A stretch of 64,000 nucleotides of DNA from Hyphomicrobiales bacterium (GCA_017304475.1 JAFKKV010000028.1:62001-126000); one strand, 5' to 3'; shown: positions 36,290-46,458, counted from the first letter of the stretch. The notes: generated by a model not told the origin, from the sequence alone. Numbers and translations are program-made.

Positions 36290-36573
36290 ACCCGGACGGG
36301 CTCTGTCATCCGGGGCGAGCATTTTTCGGGCCGTGCAGCCTCCGTCGATCGACAACCCGAGGACCGCAGGTCATGCGCGCAGAAGGGCACGAGCAGCGCA
36401 TCAGGCCGGCCCCGGTCATGCCAGCATGGTCCGCGGGCAGGGCCGGCATGGTTCCCTCGAGGCCAGTCCGGTCGAGAATCTCTATGGTCTATTTCCGTGT
36501 CATGGGTATCAACAGCCATTCCTGCCTGCGCCGCCCGGGCGGCCGCAGACATGAGGACATCAGGGGATCGTCG

Positions 36574-37152
36574 ATGGACATTCAGACACTGGCCATTCCG
36601 GAGGTCGTTCTCGTCAGGCCGCGGCGGCACGCCGATCCCCGGGGCTTTTTCTCGGAGGTTTTCGTCGACCGGCTGTTCCGGGCCGAGGTCGCCGACGTCG
36701 TCTTCGTTCAGGACAACCACTCCCTGTCCCGCGACAAGGGGGTCATTCGCGGCCTGCATTTCCAGCTTTCGCCGCATGTCCAGGGCAAGCTGGTGCGCTG
36801 CACCAGGGGCAGGATCCTCGATGTCGCCGTGGACATCAGGACGGGCTCGCCGACCTTCGGCCGGCATGTCGCGGTCGAATTGTCGGCCGAGAACGGCAGC
36901 CAGCTCTGGGTTCCCGGCGGGTTCGCCCATGGGTTCTGCACGCTCGAAACCGATACCGAGGTGCTCTACAAGGTCACGGAATATTACGCCCCGGAATGCG
37001 ACCGTGGTCTGGCCTATGACGATCCCACGCTCGGGATCGCCTGGCCGGACCTGGATCATCCGCCGATCCTGTCGGCGCGCGACCGGCACCATCCAAGGCT
37101 CGCCGATCTCGGCGACGTCTTCGGTTATGACGGACCGCCGGCGGGATCGTGA
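36574..37152 (+). CDS. rfbC: dTDP-4-dehydrorhamnose 3,5-epimerase
   Basis: A 192-residue cupin-fold epimerase (RmlC), third step of dTDP-L-rhamnose synthesis. Typical elements: [33 protein letters not shown] (catalytic His in RGLHFQ), [26 protein letters not shown]. The start has AGGGGAT upstream; the frame is open far upstream but without family sequence. First of the rmlCBDA operon; the next start is 15 bp downstream. Confidence 0.96.
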   Translation: MDIQTLAIPEVVLVRPRRHADPRGFFSEVFVDRLFRAEVADVVFVQDNHSLSRDKGVIRGLHFQLSPHVQGKLVRCTRGRILDVAVDIRTGSPTFGRHVAVELSAENGSQLWVPGGFAHGFCTLETDTEVLYKVTEYYAPECDRGLAYDDPTLGIAWPDLDHPPILSARDRHHPRLADLGDVFGYDGPPAGS

Positions 37153-37166
37153 GGGAGAGTTGGACT

Positions 37167-38219
37167 ATGCGGGTTCTCGTTACCGGCGGCGCCGGCTTCA
37201 TCGGATCGGCGGTTTGCCGGCACCTCGTCAACGATCTCGGCGTGTCCGTCGTCAATGTCGACAAGCTGACCTATGCGGCCAATCTCGCTTCGCTCGAAAC
37301 GGTGGCCGCAGATCCCCGCTACGCCTTCGAGCGGCTCGATATCTGTGACCGCGACGGGCTGGATCGGGTGTTCCGCGCCCATGCCCCCGATGCCGTCATG
37401 CATCTGGCCGCCGAAAGCCATGTCGACCGCTCGATTTCCGGCGCGCGGGTCTTTGTCGACACCAATATCGTCGGCACCTTCACCTTGCTGGAGGCGACGC
37501 GGGCCTATCTCGCCAAGGCGTCGCCAGAGCAGCGCGCGGCCTTCCGCTTCCTGCATGTCTCGACCGACGAGGTCTATGGTTCGCTCGGCGCCGACGGCCT
37601 GTTCTGCGAGGACACGCCCTATGATCCGAGCTCGCCCTATTCGGCCAGCAAGGCGGCCTCCGACCATCTGGCGCTCGCCTGGCACCGCACCTATGGCCTG
37701 CCTGTCGTCGTGTCGAACTGCTCGAACAATTACGGGCCCTATCATTTCCCGGAAAAGCTCATTCCGCTGATCATCCTCAACGCGATCGAGGCGAAACCTC
37801 TGCCGGTCTATGGCGCCGGCCTGAACATCCGCGACTGGCTCTATGTCGACGATCACGCGCGCGCCCTGTTCCAGGTCCTGACGCGCGGCCGGCCGGGCCA
37901 GAAATACAATATTGGCGGGCGCAACGAGATCAGGAACATCGATGTCGTCCGCCAGATCTGCGCGATCATGGACCAGATGATGCCGAAGGCCTTTCCCCAT
38001 GCCGATCTCATCACCTTCGTCGAGGATCGGCCGGGCCACGATCTCCGATATGCGATCGATGCGACGAAGAGCGAGGCGGAGCTCGGCTGGCGCGCCGAGG
38101 AGACTTTCGAGACCGGCCTGGCCAAGACCGTGCGCTGGTATCTCGACCGGCGCGACTGGTGGGAACCGCTGAGGCGCGACGCCTATGGCGGCGAGCGGCT
38201 CGGCCTGGTGAAGAGCTGA
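37167..38219 (+). CDS. rfbB: dTDP-glucose 4,6-dehydratase
   Basis: A 350-residue extended SDR enzyme (RmlB), second step of dTDP-L-rhamnose synthesis. NAD-binding [14 protein letters not shown], the [12 protein letters not shown] segment, the STDEVYGSL catalytic region and the YSASK active site (Tyr/Lys) with [14 protein letters not shown] are all present. ATG 37167 with AGGGAGAG is preferred to GTG 37149, which overlaps the rfbC stop. It lies within rmlCBDA. Confidence 0.97.
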   Translation: MRVLVTGGAGFIGSAVCRHLVNDLGVSVVNVDKLTYAANLASLETVAADPRYAFERLDICDRDGLDRVFRAHAPDAVMHLAAESHVDRSISGARVFVDTNIVGTFTLLEATRAYLAKASPEQRAAFRFLHVSTDEVYGSLGADGLFCEDTPYDPSSPYSASKAASDHLALAWHRTYGLPVVVSNCSNNYGPYHFPEKLIPLIILNAIEAKPLPVYGAGLNIRDWLYVDDHARALFQVLTRGRPGQKYNIGGRNEIRNIDVVRQICAIMDQMMPKAFPHADLITFVEDRPGHDLRYAIDATKSEAELGWRAEETFETGLAKTVRWYLDRRDWWEPLRRDAYGGERLGLVKS

Positions 38220-38231
38220 AGGCTCCACGTC

Positions 38232-39152
38232 ATGCATATTCTGGTGATCGGCCGGCAAGGGCAGGTGGCGCGTTCGCTGATCGAACGCGCGGAGACGCGC
38301 GGTGGCATCGTGCTGACCGCGCTCGGCCGCCCGGAACTCGACCTGTCACGGCCGGACCGCCTGGACGACCTGCTGCGACGGCATGGCCCGGATGTGGTGA
38401 TCAATCCAGCGGCCTATACCGCGGTCGACAGGGCCGAGACTGACAGCGCCGCCGCCTTCGCGGTGAACCGCGACGGCGCGCGGGCGGTGGCCGAGGCCGC
38501 TGGGCGCCTTGGCGTGCCGGTCATTCACCTGTCGACCGATTACGTCTTCGACGGCGCGGGCGAAGGAGCCTATCGCGAAGACGATCCGGTCGGTCCGCGA
38601 AGCGTCTATGGCCGGTCCAAGCTTGCCGGCGAGCAAGCGGTCGCCGAAGCCAATGCCAAGCATCTGATCATCCGCACGGCCTGGGTCTATTCGCCGTTCG
38701 GGGCCAATTTCGCCAGGACCATGCTGCGGCTCGGCCGCGAGCGGCCCTCGCTCGGGGTGGTCGACGATCAATGGGGATCGCCGACCTATGCACCCGATCT
38801 CGCCGACGCCTTGCTGGCGCTGGCGCCGAGGCTGGCGGGGCCGGCCTGGTGCGACGATTTCGCCGGCATCTATCACCTCGCGGGGGCACCGGCCATGACC
38901 TGGTGCGCTTTTGCCCGGGAGATCTTCGCCGTCTCGGCACGTCACGGTGGTCCAGCGGTGCCGGTCCAGGCAATCGGCACGGCGGATTATCCGACCGCGG
39001 CCGTGCGGCCGGCCAATTCACGGCTCGATTGCAGCAGGATCGAGCACCGCTTCGGCCTTCGCCTGCCGGAGGTCCGGGACGCGCTCGAACGCTGCGTTCC
39101 GCGGATCCTCGCAGCCAACCCGGCCAACACCACGATCGGAGCCACGCGATGA
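38232..39152 (+). CDS. rfbD: dTDP-4-dehydrorhamnose reductase
   Basis: A 306-residue SDR enzyme (RmlD), final reduction to dTDP-L-rhamnose. [10 protein letters not shown] nucleotide site, [34 protein letters not shown], and the [12 protein letters not shown] active-site helix are standard. It overlaps rfbA by 4 bp (ATGA), so translation is coupled. Confidence 0.97.
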   Translation: MHILVIGRQGQVARSLIERAETRGGIVLTALGRPELDLSRPDRLDDLLRRHGPDVVINPAAYTAVDRAETDSAAAFAVNRDGARAVAEAAGRLGVPVIHLSTDYVFDGAGEGAYREDDPVGPRSVYGRSKLAGEQAVAEANAKHLIIRTAWVYSPFGANFARTMLRLGRERPSLGVVDDQWGSPTYAPDLADALLALAPRLAGPAWCDDFAGIYHLAGAPAMTWCAFAREIFAVSARHGGPAVPVQAIGTADYPTAAVRPANSRLDCSRIEHRFGLRLPEVRDALERCVPRILAANPANTTIGATR

Positions 39153-40015
39153 AGGGTATCATTCTGGCCGGCGGCAGCGGCACGCGCCTGCACCCGATGA
39201 CCATGGTGTCGTCGAAACAGCTCTTGCCGGTCTACGACAAGCCGATGATCTATTATCCCCTGTCGACGCTCATGCTGGCCGGCATTCGGGAGATCCTGAT
39301 CATTTCGACGCCGCAGGACCTGCCGGCCTTCCGCAGCCTGCTGGGCGACGGCCGGCGCTGGGGCCTGGAGATCTCCTATGCCGAGCAGCCGCGCCCCGAG
39401 GGCCTGGCGCAGGCCTTCATCATCGGCGCGGATTTCGTGCGTGGCGGGCCTTCGGCGCTGATCCTCGGCGACAACATCTATTACGGCCACGGCCTGCCGG
39501 TCATCCTGACCGAGGCGGCGAGGCTGACGGCGGGCGCGACCGTCTTCGCCTATCATGTCACCGATCCCGAGCGTTACGGGGTCGTCGCCTTCGACGCGGC
39601 GGGAAGGGCCCTGTCGATCGAGGAGAAGCCGGTAAGGCCCCGTTCGAACTGGGCGGTGACCGGGCTCTATTTCTACGACGCCGAGGTGGTCGAGATCGCC
39701 CGCTCGATCAAGCCCTCCGCGCGCGGCGAACTCGAAATCACCGACGTCAACAGCGCCTATCTGAGCCGTGGCGACCTGCGTGTCGAACGCCTCGGCCGCG
39801 GCTTCGCCTGGCTCGATACCGGCACGCCGGACAGCCTGCTCGAAGCCGGCGAATTTGTCCGCGCCCTGACCAAGCGCCAGGGCTTTCGCATTTGCTGTCC
39901 TGAGGAGATCGCATTCCAGCTCGGCTACATCACCCGGGACGAATTCGCGGCTCTCGGCGAGGCCTTGTCGAAAAGCGATTACGGCAAATACCTGCTGGCG
40001 CTGAGCGGGTCATAG
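39149..40015 (+). CDS. rfbA: Glucose-1-phosphate thymidylyltransferase
   Basis: A 288-residue nucleotidyltransferase (RmlA), first step: glucose 1-phosphate plus dTTP to dTDP-glucose. [65 protein letters not shown] and [12 protein letters not shown] are the full family signature. Last gene of rmlCBDA. The order C-B-D-A and tight coupling suggest one transcript dedicated to the EPS made by the genes to the left. Confidence 0.98.
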   Translation: MKGIILAGGSGTRLHPMTMVSSKQLLPVYDKPMIYYPLSTLMLAGIREILIISTPQDLPAFRSLLGDGRRWGLEISYAEQPRPEGLAQAFIIGADFVRGGPSALILGDNIYYGHGLPVILTEAARLTAGATVFAYHVTDPERYGVVAFDAAGRALSIEEKPVRPRSNWAVTGLYFYDAEVVEIARSIKPSARGELEITDVNSAYLSRGDLRVERLGRGFAWLDTGTPDSLLEAGEFVRALTKRQGFRICCPEEIAFQLGYITRDEFAALGEALSKSDYGKYLLALSGS

Positions 40016-40118
40016 GCGGGCAAGGCTGAGCGGGTCTTCGGAGCGGAGCGCCGCGATTTTTCGGCTGTGCGACCGCAAAGAAGACGGTCCACTCCGCTTC
40101 ATCGGAGAAAGAGCCTGT

Positions 40119-40964
40119 TCAGCTGGCCTTGTCGCGGCTGATCGTCTGGATCTTCTCCCAGATCTTTCCTGGCTCGGGAATGTCGAGGTGGAAAATCGTA
40201 TCGAGTGTGTCGGCAAGATGATCCGCACTCGTGATGCTCTGTTCGCCGACGCCATCTGCCGTCACGCTGCGCAGGCAATCGTTCTTCAGGGCGAGATAAC
40301 CATCCGCGGTGTGCCGGAGGATCGCCAGTGCGTTTGTGAACGGCGAGCCGGGATCCTGTGTCAGCCAGCCGAGCGTAGTGGCTATGGCGGCCTCGTCGCT
40401 GTGATCGGGCCGGAAATCGAAGCTGCGCGCAAGGCCATGCTGATGGTTGTTGAAGCGCAGCCAGCCGTCATCCGCCGGCATGATCGAAAAATCGAAACCG
40501 CGCTGGCTGATGGGCCCGACGGCAAGCGGTACCGGTTCGACGATGCCGTCCGCCAGGCCGACCTCGGCAAGGTATGGGCGGTCGAGATCGATACGCAGCG
40601 TCAGATGGTTGCCGACGGCGATGTCGCCCATCACTTCACGATCGACGCCACCGCACAGGCGGGTTACGCGGAAGCCGAGCGCGGCGAGTGCCGCGCCGAA
40701 CAGACCGTTCATCTCGTAGCACCAGCCGCCGCGCTTGCCCTCCACCATCTTCGCGAAGGCGGCGGCCGGGGCGATCGAGGACGGCCATCCCATGAAAGCA
40801 TCCAGCGCCTCCCAGGTGAAGGCCATGAGATGGGCGCGGTGAAGTTCCGACAGGCTGTCGATACTGAGAGAAACCGGCCGGCCGACCCCGATCCTGGCGA
40901 GATAGGCGTCCAGTTGGCCTGATGTCAGGGTCATTCCACTTTCGCTCGAGGAGGCGTGCGTCAT
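40119..40964 (-). CDS. Arylamine N-acetyltransferase, catalytic Asp replaced by Glu
   Basis: A 281-residue NAT-family enzyme that transfers acetyl from acetyl-CoA to arylamines or hydrazines. The nucleophile is in RGGWCYEMN (Cys82) and the His in GNHLTLRI (His120). In the family the third triad member is Asp in a VDVGFG motif. Here the segment reads LAEVGLAD, so Glu134 takes the Asp position and the following Gly is Ala. Length fits. Start Met1 or Met11. It may be a less active or altered-specificity member. Confidence 0.9.
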   Translation of the reverse strand: MTHASSSESGMTLTSGQLDAYLARIGVGRPVSLSIDSLSELHRAHLMAFTWEALDAFMGWPSSIAPAAAFAKMVEGKRGGWCYEMNGLFGAALAALGFRVTRLCGGVDREVMGDIAVGNHLTLRIDLDRPYLAEVGLADGIVEPVPLAVGPISQRGFDFSIMPADDGWLRFNNHQHGLARSFDFRPDHSDEAAIATTLGWLTQDPGSPFTNALAILRHTADGYLALKNDCLRSVTADGVGEQSITSADHLADTLDTIFHLDIPEPGKIWEKIQTISRDKAS

Positions 40965-41079
40965 CCCTGGATTTCCTTTCGCGGGACCGTTTTCGAGGTT
41001 TCCGATGCCGTGTTTCAGGAGGCCCGTTGCCCGATCGCGGTGCAGGGTGCGTTAGATCGGCCCGATCAGCGGGTGCCGA

Positions 41080-42399
41080 TCACGCCGCGGACAGGGCTCT
41101 TTGGGACGTCCTGAGCGCGAAGTCCTCGATTTCCGCCACGAGGCGTGCGGGCCCCGGGCCTTCGTCGGCAATGGCGCGTCCAAGAGCCACCGCCCGCTCG
41201 GTGAAGCCCGGTTCGGAAAAGACGCGCCGCACGGCCTCGCCGAGCACATGCGGCGATGCCGAGACATCGAGGCGCAGGCCCGCACCGTGATAGTCGACAC
41301 GCGCGGCATTGTCGTTCTGATCGCGCCCCATCGGGAGAACGACGAGGGGGACGCCGTGGCACAGCGATCGCATGATCGTACCGTGCCCGCCGTGAGTGAC
41401 GACAGCGCGGGCCTTGGCCAGGATGTCGTCATGCGCGGCATTGGGCAGTATCGTGACATTCGCCGGCGATTGAAGACGAAGCCCTTCGAGCGCTTTGCCA
41501 AGGGTGACGACCACCTCGACCGGCTGCCCGGCCAAACCGGATATCACCCGCTGCAGCACATCGGCCTGCCCCTGATTGGTGGTGCTGAACGATACGAGCA
41601 CGAGTGGCCGCATCTCGCCCGCCGGTGGGTTCGTCCAGCGTTCGCGGGCCCAGCTCGGCATCTCCAGAAGCGGCCCCACATAGCGCACATGGTCGGGCAG
41701 GCGCGCGGTGGGAAAATCGAAGCTGCTGCTGGTGGCAAGGAGATGGCGGCCGGCGCTCAAGGGCTGTTCGAGGACATGGGCCAGCGGTGCAGCGCCGAAA
41801 TGAGCACGGGCGGCGTTGAGGCCAGGCAAGAAGCCGTCCCACAATTGCTCGACCATTGCGGAGACCTCGGCGTCGCGCGCTCGGTCCGCCGCCGACTGGG
41901 CGGGCTGGAGGCCCGGACCGAACGGCGGATGTCCGGGGAGAGGCCAGAGCGAGATGTTGCTTGCGAGCAGAGCCGTCGGAACCTGCGCAATTTCGCCTGC
42001 GAGCATGCTGCCGAACAGCAGATCCGAGCCGAGAAGGATATCGGCCGGCTCCGTTGCCAGCGCTTCGAGAATATCCTCGGCGTGGGATTGCGCCGGTCCG
42101 ACGAAGATCCGTTCGCATCCTCTTTGGAAGCCGGCCAGAGCATCGGCGGTTTCCCAATCGCGCACGAAGCAGCTTTCGGGTGAGCGGTCGGGACGGTTCG
42201 GCGCGCGCTTCCATGGCAGGAACCGAGCGCCCGCCTCGATCGCCTCCGCTCTCATCGTGTCGTCGGCGATAAGGCGCACGTCGTGGCCCCGGCCGGCGAG
42301 GGCTCGCACCGCCGTGAGCGTCGGCGGCACATTGCCGCCGCCTTCCCAGCAGGCCGCCAGGATGCGCAGATGCGGTGCCGCACCTGTCGTCTTGATCAT
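41080..42399 (-). CDS. UGT/MGT-type glycosyltransferase (family 1)
   Basis: A 439-residue GT1 enzyme related to macrolide and UDP-glucuronosyl transferases. The N-terminal acceptor domain starts LRILAACWEGGGNVPPTLTAVRALAGRGHDVRL. The C-terminal donor signature is VVTHGGHGTIMRSLCHGVPLVVLPMGRDQNDNAARV. It would glycosylate a small hydrophobic molecule, such as an antibiotic or phenolic compound. It is downstream of, and in the same direction as, a TetR gene (30 bp gap), so the pair looks like a xenobiotic-inducible detoxification unit. Confidence 0.93.
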   Translation of the reverse strand: MIKTTGAAPHLRILAACWEGGGNVPPTLTAVRALAGRGHDVRLIADDTMRAEAIEAGARFLPWKRAPNRPDRSPESCFVRDWETADALAGFQRGCERIFVGPAQSHAEDILEALATEPADILLGSDLLFGSMLAGEIAQVPTALLASNISLWPLPGHPPFGPGLQPAQSAADRARDAEVSAMVEQLWDGFLPGLNAARAHFGAAPLAHVLEQPLSAGRHLLATSSSFDFPTARLPDHVRYVGPLLEMPSWARERWTNPPAGEMRPLVLVSFSTTNQGQADVLQRVISGLAGQPVEVVVTLGKALEGLRLQSPANVTILPNAAHDDILAKARAVVTHGGHGTIMRSLCHGVPLVVLPMGRDQNDNAARVDYHGAGLRLDVSASPHVLGEAVRRVFSEPGFTERAVALGRAIADEGPGPARLVAEIEDFALRTSQRALSAA

Positions 42400-42429
42400 C
42401 GCCTTGGTCCTTTCTGGATGGAGACCGGA

Positions 42430-43026
42430 TCAGTTCGTCCCATCCTCACGCAGCAGGCGCTCGATCGCCTGCGTCATGAGCCGGTGTGTGTCCGCCGCCG
42501 AATGTCTTTGCGCCCGGCGCAGCAGATGCCAGATCCAAACATCGGTCTGGGCCAACAACTGCGCGAGCCGGTCCCCGCGGGACTGGCTGTCGAGCTTGTC
42601 GAGCCAGCCCCTGAACATATCCTCGATCCACTCGCGATGGCCCTTGCGTCCGCGGTCGAGGACGGCGGCGAATTCGGGAATGCGCGCCTCCTGTCCGAGC
42701 GTCCGCACGAGGACGTCGCCGGTGCGTTCGTAATCGTCCGTCAGCAGCGTCACGATGTCCGCCACGCTTTGGGCCGGCGTACTCCAGCGCTGGGCCCGGA
42801 TCGAGACGTCCATCTGGGCTGCCATGGCGCTGAGCACGCCGCTCTTGCTGCCGAAACGCCGTATCACGGTTTGGCGGGTGGTGCCGGCCGCGGCGGCGAT
42901 GTCGTCGAGAGTGATCTCGTCGAACCAGCGCTCTTCGAGGAGCGCGATCAACGCGTCGACGATCTGCTGTTCGGTATCCTGAACGGCATCGGCGCGCGCC
43001 GATTGGCGATAGGCTCGCGGAGACAT
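42430..43026 (-). CDS. TetR family transcriptional regulator
   Basis: A 198-residue repressor-type regulator. The HTH is at residues about 25-65 (ITLDDIAAAAGTTRQTVIRRFGSKSGVLSAM), typical of TetR/AcrR. The C-terminal ligand domain is unassigned. It precedes the glycosyltransferase gene and probably controls it and itself, because two nested palindromes lie 10-46 bp upstream of its start. The ligand may be the glycosyl acceptor. Confidence 0.93.
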   Translation of the reverse strand: MSPRAYRQSARADAVQDTEQQIVDALIALLEERWFDEITLDDIAAAAGTTRQTVIRRFGSKSGVLSAMAAQMDVSIRAQRWSTPAQSVADIVTLLTDDYERTGDVLVRTLGQEARIPEFAAVLDRGRKGHREWIEDMFRGWLDKLDSQSRGDRLAQLLAQTDVWIWHLLRRAQRHSAADTHRLMTQAIERLLREDGTN

Positions 43027-43035
43027 GGTATCGCT

Positions 43036-43072
43036 CTCAATTTGGTGTTACATCATGTAATGCGAAATTGAG
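43036..43072. promoter_or_regulatory. Probable TetR operator: nested palindromes
   Basis: Outer inverted repeat CTCAATTT (43036-43043) and AAATTGAG (43065-43072). Inner dyad TTACATCATGTAA (43048-43060), six-base arms around one base. The site is AT-rich in GC-rich surroundings and lies just upstream of the TetR start at 43026, as expected for an autoregulatory operator overlapping the promoter. Confidence 0.6.
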
Positions 43073-43359
43073 CGGGTGTCAACGGGACTGGCGGCGCGCG
43101 GAGCTGCGGCGTCGGGTTGTGCTTGCCGCGATTGCAGGAAGAGCCTCGGCGTGGGATCGAGGGAGGCTGAATATCGCGCGAACGATCCGCGACCGGCTTA
43201 GCCTGAGGACATCGCCCCCGGCTGAAAGCTGCTGATCAACAATTGGGGTCGTTGGATTGGGATCCTGCGACCTGGTGTGGCCGGCTGCCCGCTAGCGCCA
43301 CTTTGCCCTTTGCTGCCCTTGCGCCGGTATTCACGTCTTCCTCCGGGGCCAAGGCCATT

Positions 43360-43583
43360 CGTGGATGGCCGGGACAACCCCGGCCAAGACGAAGGGGTGG
43401 GGCGCGATAGGGGGCACGAGGGCGGGCGGCGGCCGGCCCGATGGTCCAGCGCGAAAAAAAAGCCGCTGATCGGTCGCGCGCTTCGCGCCTCGCCGCGTCT
43501 TGCCCGGGCTTGTCCCGGGCATCCACGTCTTCCTTCGGGGCCAAGGCTATTCGTGCATGACCGGGACAGGCCCGGCCAAGACG
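43360..43583. repeat. Cluster of three REP-like elements
   Basis: 43360-43392 (stem GGCCGGG, loop with ACAAC), 43496-43527 (GCCCGGG/CCCGGGC in the opposite orientation) and 43552-43583 (diverged loop ACAGG). The last two form an inverted pair about 25 bp apart. They fill the spacer between the TetR promoter region and the end of the amidase gene. Nothing else was seen in 43073-43586. Confidence 0.85.
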
Positions 43584-43586
43584 AAT

Positions 43587-45011
43587 TCAACCGAGCCTGC
43601 CTAGTTGATCCGTCAGCACCGGGTGCGGCTGTGGGAAGGCCAGGACCTGCTCGATCGCCAGACAGGCCTCCAGGATCAGCCGTTCGGAATATTTCGGCCC
43701 CGAGACCTGCAGGCCGATCGGCAGGCCGTCGCGCGACAGGCCGCAGGGCAGCGTCGCGGCCGGTAGGCCGGTCAGGTTGAAGGGCAGGGTATAGGGCACG
43801 CCGTCGCGCCAGCGGTCATAACCCTGCGAGTGGTAGACGGTCTCCACGGGGGCGGCCACCCGCGGCATGGTCGGGGTCAGGAGCAGGTCGAAATCGCGGT
43901 GCAGGACCGCGAATTCGCGCCCGAGCGCGGCGCGCGCCGCTTCGCCCGCCAGGACCGCGTCGATATCGATAGCGAGCCCGCTCTCGGCAACCTCGCGGAA
44001 CTTCGGATCGAGCTCGTCCCAGCGCTCGCGCGGGATCGACCGCAGGCGGCGGGCAAAGCCGGCGAGCCAAAAGGCGTTGAACGTCGTCTTCAGGTCGCCG
44101 ATGACAGGGCCGACCTCGGTGATGGCGGCGCCGGCGGCGCGCAGGCCGGCAATGGCCGTCTCCATGCCGGCGCGCACGTCCGGATCCGGAGCTATGCCGC
44201 CGAGGTCGGGGGAATAGGCCAGGCGCAGGCCGGCAAGCCGCGGCCGCAATCCGGAGAGCCAACCGGCCTCCGGCGGCGGCAGCGCGAACCAGTCGCGGTC
44301 GTCGGGCCGCGCCATGACCTCCAGCACCGTCACCGCTTCGGCGACGGTCCGGGTCATCGGCCCGCCGGAGACCAGCGTCGCGAACAGTCCTTCCTGCGGA
44401 TGATGCGGCACCCGGCCGAAAGTCGGCTTGATGCCGAAAATGCCGCAGAAGCTCGCGGGGATACGGATCGATCCACCGCCGTCATTGCCGAAGGCGAAAG
44501 TGCCGATGCCGGCGGCGACGCAGGCCGCGCCGCCGCCGCTCGATCCACCGGGCGTCCGTCCGGGGTTCCAGGGGTTGCGGGTCGGAGCGTCCTGCAGCGG
44601 GCCGTCGGTCAGGCCTTTCCAGCCGAATTCAGGCAGGCGGGTCTTGCCCAGAATGACGCTGCCGGCCTCGCGCAGCCGCGCCACCACGGGTGAATCGGCC
44701 GCCGCCGGCGTTTCCTCGGAGGTGCGCGAACCATGGCGTGTCGGCAGGCCCGCGATATCGACATTGTCCTTGATCGTCACGGGCACGCCGTCGAGCGGTC
44801 CGATCGGCTGGCCGGCCTGCCAGCGGGCGGTGCTGTCGACTGCGGCCTTCAGCGCGCCCTCGGCATCGATGAGTTGGAAGGCGTTGAGCGCGGGTTCGAG
44901 CCGGGCGATGCGCTGCAGGTGCAGGAGCGTTACCGCCGTCGGTGTCAGCATGCCCTGGGCATAACGATTGCCGAGTTCGTCGACGGTCAGGAAGCAGTCG
45001 GCTTCATTCAT
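43587..45011 (-). CDS. Amidase (amidase signature family)
   Basis: A 474-residue AS-family hydrolase. The Ser-Ser-Lys triad is complete: Lys81 in TIKDNVD, cis-Ser157 in PGGSSGGG and nucleophile Ser181 in NDGGGSIRIPAS, with the 24-residue spacing seen in the family. Start ATG 45011. It lies 13 bp downstream of a second amidase gene on the same strand, so both are probably co-transcribed with overlapping roles in cleaving amides. Substrate unknown. The divergent family-5 binding protein may import a peptide or amide substrate. Confidence 0.93.
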   Translation of the reverse strand: MNEADCFLTVDELGNRYAQGMLTPTAVTLLHLQRIARLEPALNAFQLIDAEGALKAAVDSTARWQAGQPIGPLDGVPVTIKDNVDIAGLPTRHGSRTSEETPAAADSPVVARLREAGSVILGKTRLPEFGWKGLTDGPLQDAPTRNPWNPGRTPGGSSGGGAACVAAGIGTFAFGNDGGGSIRIPASFCGIFGIKPTFGRVPHHPQEGLFATLVSGGPMTRTVAEAVTVLEVMARPDDRDWFALPPPEAGWLSGLRPRLAGLRLAYSPDLGGIAPDPDVRAGMETAIAGLRAAGAAITEVGPVIGDLKTTFNAFWLAGFARRLRSIPRERWDELDPKFREVAESGLAIDIDAVLAGEAARAALGREFAVLHRDFDLLLTPTMPRVAAPVETVYHSQGYDRWRDGVPYTLPFNLTGLPAATLPCGLSRDGLPIGLQVSGPKYSERLILEACLAIEQVLAFPQPHPVLTDQLGRLG

Positions 45012-45024
45012 CACGGCTCTGTCC

Positions 45025-46458
45025 TCACAAGCCCGCCGGGCGATGCTGCGCCCAGGGCCGCGCCTGTTCGAGCAGGGCGCCGAGCCGCAGGACATCGGTC
45101 TCCGCCCCCCAGGGCCCGACGATCTGCACGCCGGTGGGCAGGCCGTCGGCGGCAAAGCCGGAAGGGACCGAGAGGGCGGGATGTCCGGTGAGGTTGAACG
45201 GGTATTGATAGGAGGTCCAACCCTGGCGGGTGATGCCGCATTTCACGCCGTCGACCTCGACCTCGTCATTGGCCGCGTCGAATTCGACCGGCAGGGCCGA
45301 GCGGGTATTGGTCGGCGTGACCAGAAAATCATAACGCTCGAACAGGCCCTGAATGGCGCGGAACAGGCGCGTGCGGGCAAATTGCGCATTGCGGAAATCG
45401 GCCAGATTGAACTTGGCGCCGCGCTCCATGAAGGCGAGCGTCACCGGGTCCATCTGGTTTTGCCAGCGCGGCAGATAGGGGGCGCAGAACACGGTGAAAT
45501 TGGCCTGGTAGAGAACACGGCCTTCGAGCTCGATCCAGTCGATCGCGTCGGTGACCTCTTCGACGTCCGCCCCAAGGGTTGCCCAGGCGTCGAGGGCGGC
45601 GCGCGTATTGGCGGTCACGTCGGCGGCCACGCGCGGATTGGCGCAGCGCGCGATGGTGCCGATGCGGATGCCCGCGAGGTCGCTGCCGATCAGTTTCGGC
45701 GAAAGCTGCCTCTGGTCTTCGCCCTTGATGCTCCACGGGTCTTTCGCCGAAGGACCGGTCAGCACGGCATGCATCACGGCGGCGTCGGTGACGGTGCGGG
45801 CGAGGGGGCCGGCATAGATATTGTTGCCGAAGGCGTCGCGGGTCGTGTCGGCCGGTACCGCGCCAAGCGTCGGCTTGAGGCCGACGACACCGCAGCAGGC
45901 CGCGGGACCGCGCACCGAACCGGCGCCATCGGTGCCGAGGCCGAGTGGGCCGAGACCCGCGGCGACCGCCGCCGCCGCGCCGCCGCTCGACCCGCCGGAG
46001 GTGCGGCCGAGATTCCAGGGATTGCGCGTGATGCCGTGGCTCGGGCTGTCGGTCAGTCCCTTATTGCCGAATTCCGGTGTCGTCGATTTGCCGATGATGA
46101 TGGCGCCGGCCGCTTTCAGGCGCTGCACCAGCACATCGTCTGCTGTCGCGACATTGTCCTGGAAAATCGCCGAGCCATGCTTGGTCGGCACGCCGGCGAC
46201 GTCGACCAGGTCCTTGATGCTGACCGGCACGCCGTGCAGGGGACCGAGCCTGTCGCCGGCCATCACCGCGTGTTCGGCGCGCCGGGCGTCGGCGCGCGCC
46301 TGATCGGCGGTCACCGTGACGAAGGCGTTGATGCGCGGCTGCTGGCGCGCGATGGCGCCGAGCACGGCCTCGACATAGTCGACCGGCGAGAGCTTGCGCG
46401 CGCGGATGAGGGCAGCCGCCTTCGTTGCCGGCATGAACAGGAGGTCGGCGTCTTGCAT
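45025..46458 (-). CDS. Amidase (amidase signature family), second paralogue
   Basis: A 477-residue AS-family hydrolase. Triad: Lys82 (SIKDLVD), Ser157 (SGGSSGG) and Ser181 (TDGAGSVRGP). Distantly related to its neighbour. Start ATG 46458 from the family N-terminus. First gene of the leftward amidase pair and divergent from the solute-binding protein gene at 46740, with a 281-bp spacer that should hold both promoters. Confidence 0.93.
   Translation of the reverse strand: MQDADLLFMPATKAAALIRARKLSPVDYVEAVLGAIARQQPRINAFVTVTADQARADARRAEHAVMAGDRLGPLHGVPVSIKDLVDVAGVPTKHGSAIFQDNVATADDVLVQRLKAAGAIIIGKSTTPEFGNKGLTDSPSHGITRNPWNLGRTSGGSSGGAAAAVAAGLGPLGLGTDGAGSVRGPAACCGVVGLKPTLGAVPADTTRDAFGNNIYAGPLARTVTDAAVMHAVLTGPSAKDPWSIKGEDQRQLSPKLIGSDLAGIRIGTIARCANPRVAADVTANTRAALDAWATLGADVEEVTDAIDWIELEGRVLYQANFTVFCAPYLPRWQNQMDPVTLAFMERGAKFNLADFRNAQFARTRLFRAIQGLFERYDFLVTPTNTRSALPVEFDAANDEVEVDGVKCGITRQGWTSYQYPFNLTGHPALSVPSGFAADGLPTGVQIVGPWGAETDVLRLGALLEQARPWAQHRPAGL

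Noticed and set aside
35206-37152. 648-codon frame reading through into rfbC
   Set aside because: Only the last 192 codons are family sequence. The earlier part overlaps the flippase in another frame.
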